A DNA stretch of 64,000 nucleotides from an uncultured Clostridia bacterium (GCA_947624485.1 CANQKM010000010.1:26950-90949); one strand, 5' to 3'. Positions 42,137-52,087 are shown, counted from the stretch's first letter. Made by a program: numbers and translations. The notes: a model not told the origin generated them from the sequence alone.

Positions 42137-42340
42137 ATGAAAGTAAATGAGCTTAGAGATTTATCAACGGCTGAACTTGAAGAAAAATTGGCTGACAGCA
42201 AGCAGGAGCTTTTCAATCTGAGATTTCAGCACGCTATCAACCAGCTCGACAATCCGAAGAGGATAGGCGAGGTAAAGAAAACTATCGCTCGTATTTTGAC
42301 CATCATTCATGAAAGAGAATTGCAGGGTATCGAGCTGTAA
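42137..42340 (+). CDS. rpmC: 50S ribosomal protein L29
   Basis: 67 residues, a helical hairpin with [22 protein letters not shown]. Surface protein near the tunnel exit beside L23. Confidence 0.97.
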   Translation: MKVNELRDLSTAELEEKLADSKQELFNLRFQHAINQLDNPKRIGEVKKTIARILTIIHERELQGIEL

Positions 42341-42394
42341 TAAGAGCAGATAGAACATTTGATATTGAAATTGTGCGGAAGGAGGCACTTATCT

Positions 42395-42652
42395 GTGGAA
42401 GAAAGAAACAGCCGTAAGGTTAAAATCGGTAAGGTTGTAAGCAACAAGATGGATAAGACAATCGTTGTTGCTATCGAAGAAAATAAAAAGCATCCGCTTT
42501 ATGGCAAGGTTGTAAAAAGCACCTATAAGCTTAAGGCGCATGACGAGGAGAATACATGCTCCGTCGGCGACAAGGTAAAGGTTATGGAGACAAGACCTTT
42601 ATCGAAGGATAAGAGATGGAGATTGGTCGAGATCGTTGAAAAGGTAAAGTAA
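42395..42652 (+). CDS. rpsQ: 30S ribosomal protein S17
   Basis: 85 residues. Start taken as the GTG at 42395, placed 9 nt after GGAGG; an in-frame ATG at 42359 would add 12 residues foreign to the family. OB-fold with [13 protein letters not shown] and [15 protein letters not shown]. Primary binder of the 16S 5' domain. Confidence 0.96.
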   Translation: MEERNSRKVKIGKVVSNKMDKTIVVAIEENKKHPLYGKVVKSTYKLKAHDEENTCSVGDKVKVMETRPLSKDKRWRLVEIVEKVK

Positions 42653-42698
42653 TTTTTCAACTGTTATACTATCGGACAGCGATAGAGGAGGTAAAAAC

Positions 42699-43067
42699 AT
42701 GATTCAACAACAAACACTTTTGAAGGTGGCTGACAACACAGGCGCCAAGGAAGTTATGTGTATCAGAGTTATGGGCGGCAGCAGAAAGAGATACGCCGCT
42801 GTCGGCGACGAGATAATCTGCTCGGTCAAGAAGGCTGCGCCGGGCGGCGTTGTAAAGAAGGGCGACGTCGTAAAGGCGGTTGTCGTCAGAAGCGTAAACG
42901 CTTCAAAGAGACCGGACGGCTCGTACATTCGTTTTGACGAGAACGCCGCGGTTATCGTAAGAGACGACAAAAACCCGAGAGGTACACGTATCTTCGGCCC
43001 CGTTGCAAGAGAGTTAAGAGATAAAGAGTACATGAAGATATTATCATTGGCTCCGGAAGTTCTTTAA
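42699..43067 (+). CDS. rplN: 50S ribosomal protein L14
   Basis: 122 residues; [21 protein letters not shown] and [17 protein letters not shown]. Five-stranded barrel at the subunit interface and the contact point for silencing factor RsfS. GAGGAGG site. Confidence 0.98.
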   Translation: MIQQQTLLKVADNTGAKEVMCIRVMGGSRKRYAAVGDEIICSVKKAAPGGVVKKGDVVKAVVVRSVNASKRPDGSYIRFDENAAVIVRDDKNPRGTRIFGPVARELRDKEYMKILSLAPEVL

Positions 43068-43090
43068 TTGTAAGGAGGATAATTGATACT

Positions 43091-43414
43091 ATGAAGAAGA
43101 TGCACGTAAAAAGAGGCGATATTGTACAGGTTATCGCCGGTAAGGATAAGGGACGCGAGGGCAAGATAATCGAGGCTATTCCCGCAAAGAACAAGGTAAT
43201 CGTCGAGGGTATCGCGGTAGCGAAGAGACACCAGAAGGCGAGAGTTCAGGGTCAGGAAAGCGGTATTATCCACAAGGAAATGCCGATAGACGCTTCAAAC
43301 GTCATGAGAGTATGTCCCAAGTGCGGCAAGGCTGCGAGAACAGGCGTTAGGATTCTTGCTGACGGCGGTAAGGTCAGATACTGCAAGAAGTGCGACGCCG
43401 AGCTCAACGACTGA
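43091..43414 (+). CDS. rplX: 50S ribosomal protein L24
   Basis: 107 residues: KOW domain (VKRGDIVQVIAGKDKGREGKI) plus a C-terminal ribbon with two CxxC pairs (CPKCGK ... CKKCDAE), probably zinc-binding as in many Bacillota. Assembly initiator of the 50S subunit. Confidence 0.97.
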   Translation: MKKMHVKRGDIVQVIAGKDKGREGKIIEAIPAKNKVIVEGIAVAKRHQKARVQGQESGIIHKEMPIDASNVMRVCPKCGKAARTGVRILADGGKVRYCKKCDAELND

Positions 43415-43441
43415 TTATAAGAGAGGAGGAAAATTCTAATT

Positions 43442-43981
43442 ATGAGTAGAATGCAGGATAAATACACTAAGGAAATCGCTCCGGCTCTTATGGAGAAGTT
43501 TGGTTACAAAAGCGTAATGCAGATACCCAAGCTCAACAAAATTGTAATAAATATCGGTATGGGCGAGGCTAAGGACAACCCCAAAGCCATCGAAGCCGCA
43601 ACAAACGACCTCGCAACGATCACGGGTCAGAAGCCGATAGTTACAAAGGCTAAGAAGTCGGTCGCAAACTTTAAACTGAGAGAGGGCATGAACATCGGCG
43701 TCAAGGTAACGCTGAGATCCGATAAGATGTACGAGTTCCTCGACAGATTTTTCAATGTCGCTCTCCCCAGAGTTCGTGACTTTAGAGGCATTAACCCCAA
43801 CGGTTTCGACGGCAGAGGCAACTACAGCGTGGGCGTTAAGGAACAGCTTATATTCCCCGAGATCGACTACGACAAGATCGACAAGATCAGAGGTATGGAT
43901 ATAAACATTGTTACAACCGCAAAGACGGACGAGGAAGCGAGAGAGCTTCTTACGCTTCTCGGCGCACCGTTCCGTTCATAA
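43442..43981 (+). CDS. rplE: 50S ribosomal protein L5
   Basis: 179 residues; [18 protein letters not shown] and [19 protein letters not shown]. Binds 5S rRNA and forms the B1b bridge with S13. GAGGAGG site. Confidence 0.98.
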   Translation: MSRMQDKYTKEIAPALMEKFGYKSVMQIPKLNKIVINIGMGEAKDNPKAIEAATNDLATITGQKPIVTKAKKSVANFKLREGMNIGVKVTLRSDKMYEFLDRFFNVALPRVRDFRGINPNGFDGRGNYSVGVKEQLIFPEIDYDKIDKIRGMDINIVTTAKTDEEARELLTLLGAPFRS

Positions 43982-44000
43982 TTAAAGGGGAGGAAAGACA

Positions 44001-44186
44001 ATGGCAAGAAAAGCTATGATATTAAAGCAGCAGAGAAAGCCGAAGTATTCGACACAGGCTTATACGAGATGTAAGATTTGCGGCCGTCCGCACGCTTACC
44101 TTCGTAAGTTCGGCATTTGCCGTATCTGCTTCAGAGAGCTTGCGTACAAGGGCCAGATTCCCGGCGTAAGAAAGGCAAGCTGGTAA
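44001..44186 (+). CDS. rpsZ: 30S ribosomal protein S14, zinc type
   Basis: 61 residues, the short Zn-binding form with [20 protein letters not shown]. Organisms with both forms swap to a zinc-free S14 under Zn limitation; no second copy is in this window. Twenty nt after rplE. Confidence 0.97.
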   Translation: MARKAMILKQQRKPKYSTQAYTRCKICGRPHAYLRKFGICRICFRELAYKGQIPGVRKASW

Positions 44187-44248
44187 AGATAAGTATTACA
44201 GAACTCCGCAGCGCGGAAAGCTGTAACAGGTTAAGGAGGTAAAATATA

Positions 44249-44647
44249 ATGCAGATTACTGATCCCATTGCAGATTTGCTTACAAGAATCAGAAATGCAA
44301 ACTCGTCAAGACACGAAAGCGTTGACGTTCCCGCTTCAAACATGAAGAAGGCTATAACGCAGATACTTCTCGACGAGGGTTATATAAAGGACTTTCAGGT
44401 AATTGAGGACGGCAAGCAGGGCGTTATCAGAATTACGCTGAAGTACAGCCCCAACAAGGAAAAGGTTATAAGCGGTATAAAGAGAGTTTCAAAGCCCGGT
44501 CTTAGAATTTACGCCGGCGCTGCGGAGCTTCCGAGAGTATTGAAGGGCCTCGGTATCGCGATAATCTCCACGTCCAAGGGCGTTATGACAGACAAGGAAG
44601 CGAGAAAGCAGAATATTGGCGGAGAGGTTCTCGCGTTTGTTTGGTAG
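44249..44647 (+). CDS. rpsH: 30S ribosomal protein S8
   Basis: 132 residues; [23 protein letters not shown] and C-terminal [27 protein letters not shown]. Primary 16S central-domain binder and, in E. coli, the spc-operon feedback repressor. Its stop codon is followed at once by a 124-bp palindromic element. Confidence 0.98.
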   Translation: MQITDPIADLLTRIRNANSSRHESVDVPASNMKKAITQILLDEGYIKDFQVIEDGKQGVIRITLKYSPNKEKVISGIKRVSKPGLRIYAGAAELPRVLKGLGIAIISTSKGVMTDKEARKQNIGGEVLAFVW

Positions 44648-44771
44648 AAAATCATTGTCTTTGCGCGTCTTTTTCCGTCGTTCTGCGTTAGAGGCGGCTC
44701 GCCGTACAGGAGTACTGCCTTCGCCGCTCTGCCTTGAACGGCAAAAAAATCCATCGCAAAGAAATGATTTT
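44648..44771. repeat. Palindromic element inside the spc operon (rpsH-rplF)
   Basis: Outer arms 44648-44665 (AAAATCATTGTCTTTGCG) and 44755-44771 pair with one bulge; inner arms AGAGGCGGC/GCCGCTCT and a central CGTACAGGAGTAC. It starts directly after the rpsH stop. Similar central motif at 50441-50456. The remaining 44772-44847 holds only the rplF ribosome site that I can recognise. Confidence 0.75.
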
Positions 44772-44847
44772 CGCAGGTAAATTCCGCAAAGAAAAAGTAA
44801 CTGAAAACTTACAAGGTTAAGAAAATTTAAGTTAGGAGGACAATTTA

Positions 44848-45396
44848 ATGTCAAGAATAGGTAGACTGCCTATCACCGTTCCTGCCGGAGTTGAGGTAAA
44901 GATCGGTGAAAACAACGAGATAACGGTTAAGGGCAAGAACGGCACTCTCACGAGAACGCTCCACCCCGACATGATCGTTAAAAACGAGGGCGGCGTTATA
45001 ACCGTCGAGCGTCCGTCGGAGGACAAGGAACACAAGGCGCTGCACGGTCTCACGAGAACGCTCATAAACAACATGGTCGTAGGCGTAACCGATGGCTGGA
45101 CGAAGGAGCTTGAAATCAACGGCGTAGGTTACAGAGCCGCTATGCAGGGCAAGGCGCTCAATTTGAGCCTCGGCTACTCACACCCCGTAATTTACGAGGC
45201 AAAAGAAGGAATAACGATAGAGGTTCCCGCCCCCAACAGAATTATCGTTAAGGGCGCGAACAAAGAGGACGTCGGCGCGACCGCCGCGAAGATACGCGAG
45301 TTCAGACAGCCTGAGCCGTACAAGGGCAAGGGTATCAAGTACCTGAACGAGCATATCAGACGCAAGGAAGGCAAGACCGGCGCCAAGAAGAAATAA
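44848..45396 (+). CDS. rplF: 50S ribosomal protein L6
   Basis: 182 residues in two duplicated domains; [16 protein letters not shown] and C-terminal [19 protein letters not shown]. Near the sarcin-ricin loop and factor-binding site. TAGGAGG site. Confidence 0.98.
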   Translation: MSRIGRLPITVPAGVEVKIGENNEITVKGKNGTLTRTLHPDMIVKNEGGVITVERPSEDKEHKALHGLTRTLINNMVVGVTDGWTKELEINGVGYRAAMQGKALNLSLGYSHPVIYEAKEGITIEVPAPNRIIVKGANKEDVGATAAKIREFRQPEPYKGKGIKYLNEHIRRKEGKTGAKKK

Positions 45397-45417
45397 TTGA
45401 AAGGAGTGTGTTCTTAA

Positions 45418-45777
45418 ATGATTAAAATGGTAGATAAGAAAGCGGCAAGAGTACGTCGTCATCAGAGAGTTAGAAAGAACATCTCCGGAACGGCGGAAAG
45501 ACCTCGTCTTAACGTATTCAGAAGCGCCAAGCACATATACGCGCAGGTGATTGACGATACAAAGGGCGTAACGCTCGTAGCTGCGTCAAGCATGGACAAG
45601 GATTTTAACGGATACGGCGGCAACATCGACGGCGCCAAGGAAGTAGGCAGGAAGGTTGCCGAAAAGGCGCTTGCGGCAGGCATTAAAGCGGTTGTATTCG
45701 ACAGAGGCGGATATGTATATCACGGCAGAGTTGCCGCTCTTGCGGAAGGCGCAAGAGAAGGCGGCTTGGAATTCTAA
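45418..45777 (+). CDS. rplR: 50S ribosomal protein L18
   Basis: 119 residues; [22 protein letters not shown] and [23 protein letters not shown]. Carries 5S rRNA into the large subunit. ATG 45418 is chosen; a second ATG three codons in is possible. Confidence 0.97.
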   Translation: MIKMVDKKAARVRRHQRVRKNISGTAERPRLNVFRSAKHIYAQVIDDTKGVTLVAASSMDKDFNGYGGNIDGAKEVGRKVAEKALAAGIKAVVFDRGGYVYHGRVAALAEGAREGGLEF

Positions 45778-45794
45778 GAAGGAGGTCAAATTAA

Positions 45795-46298
45795 GTGGCT
45801 GAAATATTTGATACGGAAGCTGTAGAGCTTGAAGAAAATGTTGTAGCTTTGAACCGTGTTGCAAAGACGGTTAAGGGCGGTCGTACTATGAGATTTACCG
45901 CGCTTGTTGTTGTCGGCGACAGAAACGGTCACGTAGGCTACGGACAAGGCAAGGCTGCCGAAATTCCCGACGCTATAAGAAAGGGAATAGACAGCGCAAA
46001 AAAGAATATGATAACTGTTCCTCTGGTAGGTACGACGATACCCCACGAGGTTATAGGTATACACGGCGCGGGCAAGGTTCTCTTAAAGCCTGCTTCACAG
46101 GGTACCGGAGTTATCGCGGGCGGCGCGGCGCGTGCCGTACTGGAGCTTGCGGGAATTAAGGACATCCGCGCAAAGAGCTTACGCTCGAACAACAAGAGAA
46201 ACGTAGTAAGCGCTACGGTTCAGGGACTTGCCGAGCTTAAGGAGCTTAACGGAGTTGCGAGACTTCGCGGCAAGAGCCCCGAGGAAATCAGAGGTTAA
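45795..46298 (+). CDS. rpsE: 30S ribosomal protein S5
   Basis: 167 residues from a GTG start nine nt after [27 protein letters not shown] and [14 protein letters not shown] mark the double-stranded-RNA-like and S5 C domains. Works with S4 and S12 in decoding fidelity; site of spectinomycin resistance changes in other bacteria. Confidence 0.98.
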   Translation: MAEIFDTEAVELEENVVALNRVAKTVKGGRTMRFTALVVVGDRNGHVGYGQGKAAEIPDAIRKGIDSAKKNMITVPLVGTTIPHEVIGIHGAGKVLLKPASQGTGVIAGGAARAVLELAGIKDIRAKSLRSNNKRNVVSATVQGLAELKELNGVARLRGKSPEEIRG

Positions 46299-46312
46299 GG
46301 AGGGCGCGCATA

Positions 46313-46492
46313 ATGGCTAAGCTTAAGATTACGTTAGTCAGAAGCACAATCGGCAGAAAAAAGGATCAGATCGCGACGGTTGAGGCTCTCGGACTTAAGA
46401 AGATAAGAAGCGTCGTTGAACATAACGACACGCCTCAGATAAGAGGTATGGTAAACAAGGTTTCGCACCTTGTAACAGTTGAAGAAGTTTAA
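46313..46492 (+). CDS. rpmD: 50S ribosomal protein L30
   Basis: 59 residues, short. [21 protein letters not shown], then LGLKKI and [15 protein letters not shown], the L30 signature. AAGGAGGG ribosome site 10 nt upstream; 14 nt after rpsE. Confidence 0.97.
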   Translation: MAKLKITLVRSTIGRKKDQIATVEALGLKKIRSVVEHNDTPQIRGMVNKVSHLVTVEEV

Positions 46493-46512
46493 TACAAGGA
46501 GGTGCGGCAATA

Positions 46513-46953
46513 ATGAACTTAAACGAACTCAAGCCCGCCGAAGGCTCAAAGTTTGCTCCCAAGAGAGTGGGCAGAGGCATCGGAAGCGGCACAGGTAAAA
46601 CTTCGGGTAAGGGACACAAGGGACAGAACGCCAGAAGCGGCGGCGGTGTAAGACCGGGTTTTGAAGGCGGTCAGATGCCCCTTTACAGACGCCTCCCGAA
46701 GCGCGGCTTTAAGAATATATTTGCTAAGCAGTATGTAGCCGTCAACGTCGAGGAGCTTAACAAGCTCGACGACGGTACGGAGGTAACGGCTGATGTACTC
46801 AAGGAGAACGGTATCATCAGCAAGACACTCGACGGCGTTAAAATCCTCGGCAGAGGCGAGCTTACAAAGAAGCTTACCGTTAAGGTAGCGAAGATGAGCG
46901 CGTCCGCGAAGGAAAAAATAGAAAAGGCGGGCGGAAAGGCAGAGGTGATGTAA
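46513..46953 (+). CDS. rplO: 50S ribosomal protein L15
   Basis: 146 residues: Gly/Arg-rich N-terminal extension ([20 protein letters not shown]) that threads into 23S rRNA and a globular C-terminal domain. One nt before the secY start. Confidence 0.98.
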   Translation: MNLNELKPAEGSKFAPKRVGRGIGSGTGKTSGKGHKGQNARSGGGVRPGFEGGQMPLYRRLPKRGFKNIFAKQYVAVNVEELNKLDDGTEVTADVLKENGIISKTLDGVKILGRGELTKKLTVKVAKMSASAKEKIEKAGGKAEVM

Positions 46954-46954
46954 G

Positions 46955-48292
46955 GTGCTTCAGACACTTAGAAACGCATGGAAAATCCCTGACTTAAGAC
47001 GCAGAATATTATTTACACTTATGATGCTTGTCGTATTCAGATTCGGCGCGCACATCCCTGTGCCGTTTCTTGAGCCGCAGGCAATGCAGAGTTTTCTCGG
47101 CGCGGGCGGCACAGACCTGTTCAGCCTGTTCGATATATTCACGGGCGGCGCGTTCTCGAACGCGACGGTTATGGCAATGGGTGTGTCACCGTACATTAAC
47201 GCGTCGATTATCGTTCAGCTTTTGACGGTGGCGATACCGTCGCTCGAACGTCTCGCTAAAGAAGGCGTAGAGGGCAGAAAGAAGATAAACAAGATTACGA
47301 GATACCTCGGTATCGCACTCGCGTTTATACAGGGCGCGGGACTGTACGTAACGCTTTGGAACATGGGCGTAAACAGCAACACGACCGTTATCCAGAACCC
47401 GGGCGTGCTTACGTTCTTCACGATAGTGCTGACGTTCACGGCAGGTACGGCGTTTATCATCTGGCTCGGTGAGCTTATCACGGAAAAAGGTCTCGGCAAC
47501 GGCGTATCGCTTATCATTTTCGCCGGTATCGTTTCGAGAATTCCGTCGGCTGCTTACAGCGTTTATATCCAGAATATAGGCGGCGGCATTTCGACAAGCG
47601 GCGTTATAACGGTTGCGGCGATAATCGTCGTAGCGATAGCCGCGATAGCGTTCGTTGTATTCTTCTCGGACGCGGAGCGCAGAATACCCGTTCAGTACGC
47701 AAAGCGCGTTGTCGGACGCAAGATGTACGGCGGACAGAGTACGAACATTCCTATCAAGGTTGCGGCGGGCGGCGTTATGCCTATCATCTTCGCATCGTCG
47801 ATCATGGCGTTCCCCGCAACGATAGTAAGACTTGTAAGCGGCGGCAACCTGCCCACATCGGGACTCGGATATTACGTCCTCGGCTGCCTGAGCGCGGGCT
47901 TTGCGTCGGAATGGTGGACGAGTCTGGTATACGCGATACTGTACGCGCTCCTGATACTCTTCTTCACCTACTTCTATTCGTCGATCCAGTTCAATCCGAT
48001 TGAGATTGCGAACAACATGAAGAAGAGCGGCGGTTACATCCCGGGTATCAGACCGGGCAGACCGACGAGCGAGTATATAGGCAAGATCTCATCGAGACTT
48101 AATCTTATCGGCGCATTCTTCCTCGCGATTGTCGCGATACTGCCGGTAATCGTCGGCGCGATATTCCCGAATATGCGCAGCCTGCAGATAGGCGGTACTT
48201 CGCTCCTGATTATGGAAGGCGTTGCGCTTGAAACGGTAAGACAGATCGAATCGCAAATGACGATGAGACACTACAAAGGATTTCTCGAATAA
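46955..48292 (+). CDS. secY: Protein translocase subunit SecY
   Basis: 445 residues, ten membrane helices forming the Sec channel, including the plug region and GVSPYINASIIVQLLT (helix 2) and GVSLIIFAGI (helix 5). Exports the many signal-peptide proteins of this window. GTG start one nt after rplO, with GAGGTGAT inside the rplO end. An internal TATAAT at 48337 could support an adk promoter but lacks a good -35. Confidence 0.97.
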   Translation: MLQTLRNAWKIPDLRRRILFTLMMLVVFRFGAHIPVPFLEPQAMQSFLGAGGTDLFSLFDIFTGGAFSNATVMAMGVSPYINASIIVQLLTVAIPSLERLAKEGVEGRKKINKITRYLGIALAFIQGAGLYVTLWNMGVNSNTTVIQNPGVLTFFTIVLTFTAGTAFIIWLGELITEKGLGNGVSLIIFAGIVSRIPSAAYSVYIQNIGGGISTSGVITVAAIIVVAIAAIAFVVFFSDAERRIPVQYAKRVVGRKMYGGQSTNIPIKVAAGGVMPIIFASSIMAFPATIVRLVSGGNLPTSGLGYYVLGCLSAGFASEWWTSLVYAILYALLILFFTYFYSSIQFNPIEIANNMKKSGGYIPGIRPGRPTSEYIGKISSRLNLIGAFFLAIVAILPVIVGAIFPNMRSLQIGGTSLLIMEGVALETVRQIESQMTMRHYKGFLE

Positions 48293-48362
48293 AATTCTGT
48301 AGTAGGTGCGCAAATCTGAAATTTTAAAGTTATAGTATAATGTAGAAAGGCGGGAACAGGTT

Positions 48363-48998
48363 ATGAAATTGGTACTGATGGGACCTCCGGGCGCGGGCAA
48401 AGGCACTCAGGGCGAGATTTTATCGAAGCGTCTGGGCATTGATACAATTTCGACGGGAGTTATGCTGAGAAACGCTATCAAGGAACAGACCGAGGTCGGC
48501 AAGCTTGCGGAGGGCTATATCAACGAAGGCAAGCTTGTTCCCGACGACGTAATCGTGGCGATTGTCAAGGACAGACTTGCAAAGCCCGACTGCGAAAAGG
48601 GCTTCATACTTGACGGCTTTCCGCGCACGACCGCGCAGGCGGAGGCGCTCACGGCGTCGGGCGTTAAGATCGACAAGGTTTTATCGCTTGAGGTTGACGA
48701 CGACGTTATAGTCGAGAGACTTTCGTCACGCCGCGAATGTTCAAAGTGCGGCGCGCCGTACAGCGTGCTTTTCAATAAGCCCGCTGTGGAGGGCAAGTGC
48801 GACAAGTGCGGCGGCGAGCTTATACAGCGCGCCGACGACAACCCCGAAACGATAAAGAACCGTCTGAACGTATACCACGAGCAGACGGAGCCTATCAAGG
48901 ATTACTACGCGAAAGCGGGACTTCTTGTAACGGCGTCGGGAGCCGACAAGGTTGAGGACACGACAAAAAACGTCCTCGAAGCTCTCGGTATCGAATAA
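48363..48998 (+). CDS. adk: Adenylate kinase
   Basis: AMP + ATP to 2 ADP. 211 residues, long-lid form. P-loop GPPGAGKGTQG near residues 7-17; the lid carries CSKCGA ... CDKCGG, a structural zinc site typical of Gram-positive enzymes; FILDGFPRTTAQA. GGCGGGAAC upstream; ribosome site weaker than neighbours. Confidence 0.98.
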   Translation: MKLVLMGPPGAGKGTQGEILSKRLGIDTISTGVMLRNAIKEQTEVGKLAEGYINEGKLVPDDVIVAIVKDRLAKPDCEKGFILDGFPRTTAQAEALTASGVKIDKVLSLEVDDDVIVERLSSRRECSKCGAPYSVLFNKPAVEGKCDKCGGELIQRADDNPETIKNRLNVYHEQTEPIKDYYAKAGLLVTASGADKVEDTTKNVLEALGIE

Positions 48999-49015
48999 GT
49001 GAGGAGACGGTCGGT

Positions 49016-49762
49016 ATGATTACCATAAAATCAGCCAAACAGGTTGAAAAAATGCGTTTATCGGCAAAGATTGCAAAGGAGGCCGTCGATCTCATAGAAA
49101 AGGCTGTAAAGCCGGGCGTTTCGACGGCGTACCTTGACAAGATAGCGCATGACTATATCGTGTCGAAGGGCGCGAAGCCGAACTTCCTCAACTACAACGG
49201 TTTCCCGGGCAGCATATGCGCGTCGGTAAACGACGAGGTTGTCCACGGAATACCATCCAAGCATACAGTGCTTAAGGAAGGCGACATTATAAGCATCGAC
49301 ATGGGCGCGGTGCTGGACGGCTGGCACAGCGACATGGCAAGAACCTTCGGCGTCGGCAAAATCTCGCCGGAGGCGCAGCGGCTTATAGACGTTACGCGCG
49401 AGAGCTTCTTTGAGGGCTTGAAGTATTTGAAGCACGGAGCAAGGCTCGGCGACGTGTCGCACGCGATACAGGAATATGCTGAAAGCCACGGCTGCGGTGT
49501 TGTGCGTGACCTTGTCGGTCACGGAATCGGTCAGGCGCTTCACGAGGATCCGAACGTGCCGAATTTCGGCAAAGCGGGACACGGCGTAAAGCTTGCCGCG
49601 GGTATGACGCTCGCGATAGAGCCGATGATAACCGCCGGCGGCTATAAGGTCGCGCTGCTTGACAACGACTGGACGGTCGTCACGGACGACGGAAGTCTGG
49701 CGGCACATTATGAAAATACCGTACTGATTACCAAAGACGGTTATGAAATATTGACGTTATAG
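49016..49762 (+). CDS. map: Methionine aminopeptidase, type I
   Basis: Removes N-terminal Met from new proteins. 248 residues with the pita-bread metal ligands in SIDMGAVLDGWHSDMART, GHGIGQALHEDP and AIEPMI. GTGAGGAGAC ribosome site, 17 nt after adk. Confidence 0.97.
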   Translation: MITIKSAKQVEKMRLSAKIAKEAVDLIEKAVKPGVSTAYLDKIAHDYIVSKGAKPNFLNYNGFPGSICASVNDEVVHGIPSKHTVLKEGDIISIDMGAVLDGWHSDMARTFGVGKISPEAQRLIDVTRESFFEGLKYLKHGARLGDVSHAIQEYAESHGCGVVRDLVGHGIGQALHEDPNVPNFGKAGHGVKLAAGMTLAIEPMITAGGYKVALLDNDWTVVTDDGSLAAHYENTVLITKDGYEILTL

Positions 49763-49772
49763 GGGTGATGGT

Positions 49773-50036
49773 ATGGAGGTTTCTGCGGGAATGGTAGTCC
49801 GTTCCACAGCCGGACGCGACAAGGGCGATTTATTCATAGTAATCTCGCGCGAGGGCGATTACGCATACCTCGCGAACGGAGAGCTTCGGAAGGTAGACCG
49901 TCCGAAAAAGAAAAAGCTCAAACACCTTCAGCCGAGCCGGACCGTTTCGGAGTTTATAAAAAACAAGCTCGAAACGGCGGGCAAGGTAACGAATTCGGAG
50001 GTGCGCAAAGCGCTGTCGGAATACAACGAGAGTTAA
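49773..50036 (+). CDS. KOW-domain RNA-binding protein
   Basis: 87 residues: N-terminal KOW/SH3-like part ([19 protein letters not shown]) and a Lys-rich linker [13 protein letters not shown], then a helical tail. Clostridial and other Bacillota operons often have this L14e-like gene between map and infA; exact function unestablished, probably ribosome or RNA associated. Confidence 0.9.
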   Translation: MEVSAGMVVRSTAGRDKGDLFIVISREGDYAYLANGELRKVDRPKKKKLKHLQPSRTVSEFIKNKLETAGKVTNSEVRKALSEYNES

Positions 50037-50052
50037 GGTAGGAGGATATAAC

Positions 50053-50271
50053 TTGGCTAAGGAAGATGTATTGGAACTGGAAGGCACGGTTGTTGAGAAC
50101 CTGCCCAACGCTATGTTTAAGGTAGAGCTTGAAAACGGACATCAGGTGCTGGCGCACATTTCGGGCAAGCTCAGAATGAACTTTATAAAGATTTTACCGG
50201 GTGACAAGGTTACGCTCGAAATGAGTCCGTATGACCTCACAAGAGGACGTATCACCTGGAGAAGTAAATAG
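50053..50271 (+). CDS. infA: Translation initiation factor IF-1
   Basis: 72 residues, single OB-fold; [21 protein letters not shown] and [18 protein letters not shown]. Blocks the A-site during initiation. The start is a TTG at 50053 (AGGAGG eight nt upstream): no in-frame ATG or GTG exists near the conserved N-terminus. Confidence 0.96.
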   Translation: MAKEDVLELEGTVVENLPNAMFKVELENGHQVLAHISGKLRMNFIKILPGDKVTLEMSPYDLTRGRITWRSK

Positions 50272-50285
50272 GGAGGTATACGGAA

Positions 50286-50399
50286 ATGAAAGTACGTCCG
50301 TCGGTTAAACCGATTTGCGAAAAATGCAAGATAATTAAGAGAAAAGGCAAAATAATGATTATATGTGAGAACCCTAAGCATAAACAGAAGCAGGGATAA
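50286..50399 (+). CDS. rpmJ: 50S ribosomal protein L36 (zinc type)
   Basis: 37 residues, short. [21 protein letters not shown] and a C-terminal [11 protein letters not shown]: the Cys3-His zinc-ribbon form. GGAGGT site, 14 nt after infA. Followed by a 273-nt gap with a palindromic repeat. Confidence 0.97.
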   Translation: MKVRPSVKPICEKCKIIKRKGKIMIICENPKHKQKQG

Positions 50400-50400
50400 A

Positions 50401-50545
50401 AAGCCCATATTTGGCACATATCGAATTTTTTGCCCACCTTGCGTACACGAGTACGCGGCGGCAGTCAAGAAAATCCGATCTGCACTCAAATCTGAACTTT
50501 TTACTGCGCTCAGTTGTGTATGGCGCATATATTAAATTTGTTTAT
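50401..50545. repeat. Palindromic element inside the superoperon (rpmJ-rpsM)
   Basis: Centre GCGTAC-ACGA-GTACGC (50441-50456) flanked by imperfect arms (ATCGAATTTTTTGCC versus GTCAAGAAAATCCGAT). Related in layout to the element at 44648. The remaining gap to rpsM (50546-50672) holds no gene; only the GGAGGTG site is clear. Confidence 0.6.
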
Positions 50546-50672
50546 GACTTGTTCAAGCGCGGCTGGTTTTGCGGAACCGACTTGCCAAGGGGAAACAAAA
50601 CAGCTTGAACGGGTTTTAAATAGCAACACTAAAAATTTTTTGATGATATCTTTTATGGAGGTGTAGAAAAGT

Positions 50673-51041
50673 ATGGCAAGAATAGCAGGTGTTGACTTAC
50701 CAAGAGAAAAGAGAGTTGAAGTTGGTCTTACCTATATATACGGTATTGGTCTTAAGAGTTCTCAGAAAATCCTTGATAAGACAGGCATAAATCCCGACAC
50801 AAGAGTCAAGGATTTGACGGAAACAGACGTTAGTAAGCTCCGTGAGGTTATAGACGCCGAGTACACGGTTGAGGGTGATCTCCGCCGTCAGATAGCGCTC
50901 GACATCAAGCGCCTTATGGAAATCGGATGCTACAGAGGCATTCGTCACAGAAAAGGTCTGCCGGTAAGAGGACAGAACACGAAGAACAATGCGAGAACCC
51001 GCAAGGGCCCTGCAAGGACGATCGCGGGCAAGAAGAAATAA
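50673..51041 (+). CDS. rpsM: 30S ribosomal protein S13
   Basis: 122 residues: [20 protein letters not shown], helix-two-turn-helix [10 protein letters not shown], and basic C-terminal tail [16 protein letters not shown] that contacts P-site tRNA. GGAGGTG site. Confidence 0.98.
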   Translation: MARIAGVDLPREKRVEVGLTYIYGIGLKSSQKILDKTGINPDTRVKDLTETDVSKLREVIDAEYTVEGDLRRQIALDIKRLMEIGCYRGIRHRKGLPVRGQNTKNNARTRKGPARTIAGKKK

Positions 51042-51062
51042 TATAAAGGAGGGACTAACCGA

Positions 51063-51461
51063 ATGGCTAAGGTAGCAAAGAGAACGACAAGAACAAGACG
51101 TCGTGACAGAAAGAATGTTGAAAAGGGCGCTGCTCATATCAGTTCAACCTTTAACAATACAATAATCACAATCACCGATACGGCGGGCAACGCAATATCG
51201 TGGGCAAGCGCGGGAGGTTTAGGCTTCCGCGGCTCGAGAAAGAGTACTCCGTTCGCGGCGCAGACAGCTGCGGAAACAGCGGCAAAGGCTGCTATGGAAC
51301 ACGGCATGAAAACAGTAGAGGTTTACGTAAAGGGCCCCGGCGCGGGACGTGAGGCGGCTATAAGAGCTTTGCAGGCTACAGGTCTCGACGTTACGATGAT
51401 CAAGGACGTAACGCCCATTCCTCATAACGGATGCAGACCTCCGAAGCGCAGAAGAGTCTGA
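51063..51461 (+). CDS. rpsK: 30S ribosomal protein S11
   Basis: 132 residues; [18 protein letters not shown] and C-terminal [17 protein letters not shown]. Part of the platform at the E-site, near the mRNA exit and the anti-Shine-Dalgarno helix. Twenty-one nt after rpsM. Confidence 0.98.
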   Translation: MAKVAKRTTRTRRRDRKNVEKGAAHISSTFNNTIITITDTAGNAISWASAGGLGFRGSRKSTPFAAQTAAETAAKAAMEHGMKTVEVYVKGPGAGREAAIRALQATGLDVTMIKDVTPIPHNGCRPPKRRRV

Positions 51462-51493
51462 TTGGTATTATTGTAGAAGGAGGAAACAATAAA

Positions 51494-52087
51494 ATGGCAG
51501 TTAATAAACAACCCGTTTTGAAGAGATGCAGAACATTGGGTATAAATCCGCCGACAATGGGTATAGACAAGAAGTCTAACAGAAACCCGAAGCAGACGAG
51601 AAGAAAGCAGTCCGAATACGGCTTGCAGCTCAATGAGAAGCAGAAGGTTAAGTTTATATACGGCGTACTTGAGAAGCAGTTCCGCAAGTACTATGTAATG
51701 GCGACAAAGAGACAGGGCATAACAGGTGAAATGCTCCTTCAGATTCTTGAGTCAAGACTTGACAACGTAGTATACAGATTAGGTTTGGCGAACACGAGAC
51801 GCGAGGCAAGACAGATCGTTAACCATGCTCACATCACGGTAAACGGCAAGAAGGTTGACATTCCTTCATATCTTGTCAAGGCGGGAGACGTGATCGCCGT
51901 TAAGGAGAAGAGCAAGAACTCTGCGAGAATAAAGGAGATCGTTGAAACAAACGCGAACAGAGTAATCCCCAAGTGGCTTTCGATGGACAAGGATACTCTT
52001 ACCGGCAAGGTTATAACGCTCGCCCAGAGAGACGACATCGATTATGAGGTTGAAGAGCAGCGTATTGTCGAGCTTTATTCTAAGTAA
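51494..52087 (+). CDS. rpsD: 30S ribosomal protein S4
   Basis: 197 residues from the ATG at 51494 (AGGAGG upstream; the frame is open from 51431, within rpsK, but the S4 N-terminus begins here). S4 RNA-binding domain ESRLDNVVYRLGLANTRREARQ. Only one N-terminal Cys (KRCRTLG), so the zinc site of some S4 proteins is missing. 16S 5'-domain nucleator and fidelity protein. Confidence 0.97.
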   Translation: MAVNKQPVLKRCRTLGINPPTMGIDKKSNRNPKQTRRKQSEYGLQLNEKQKVKFIYGVLEKQFRKYYVMATKRQGITGEMLLQILESRLDNVVYRLGLANTRREARQIVNHAHITVNGKKVDIPSYLVKAGDVIAVKEKSKNSARIKEIVETNANRVIPKWLSMDKDTLTGKVITLAQRDDIDYEVEEQRIVELYSK

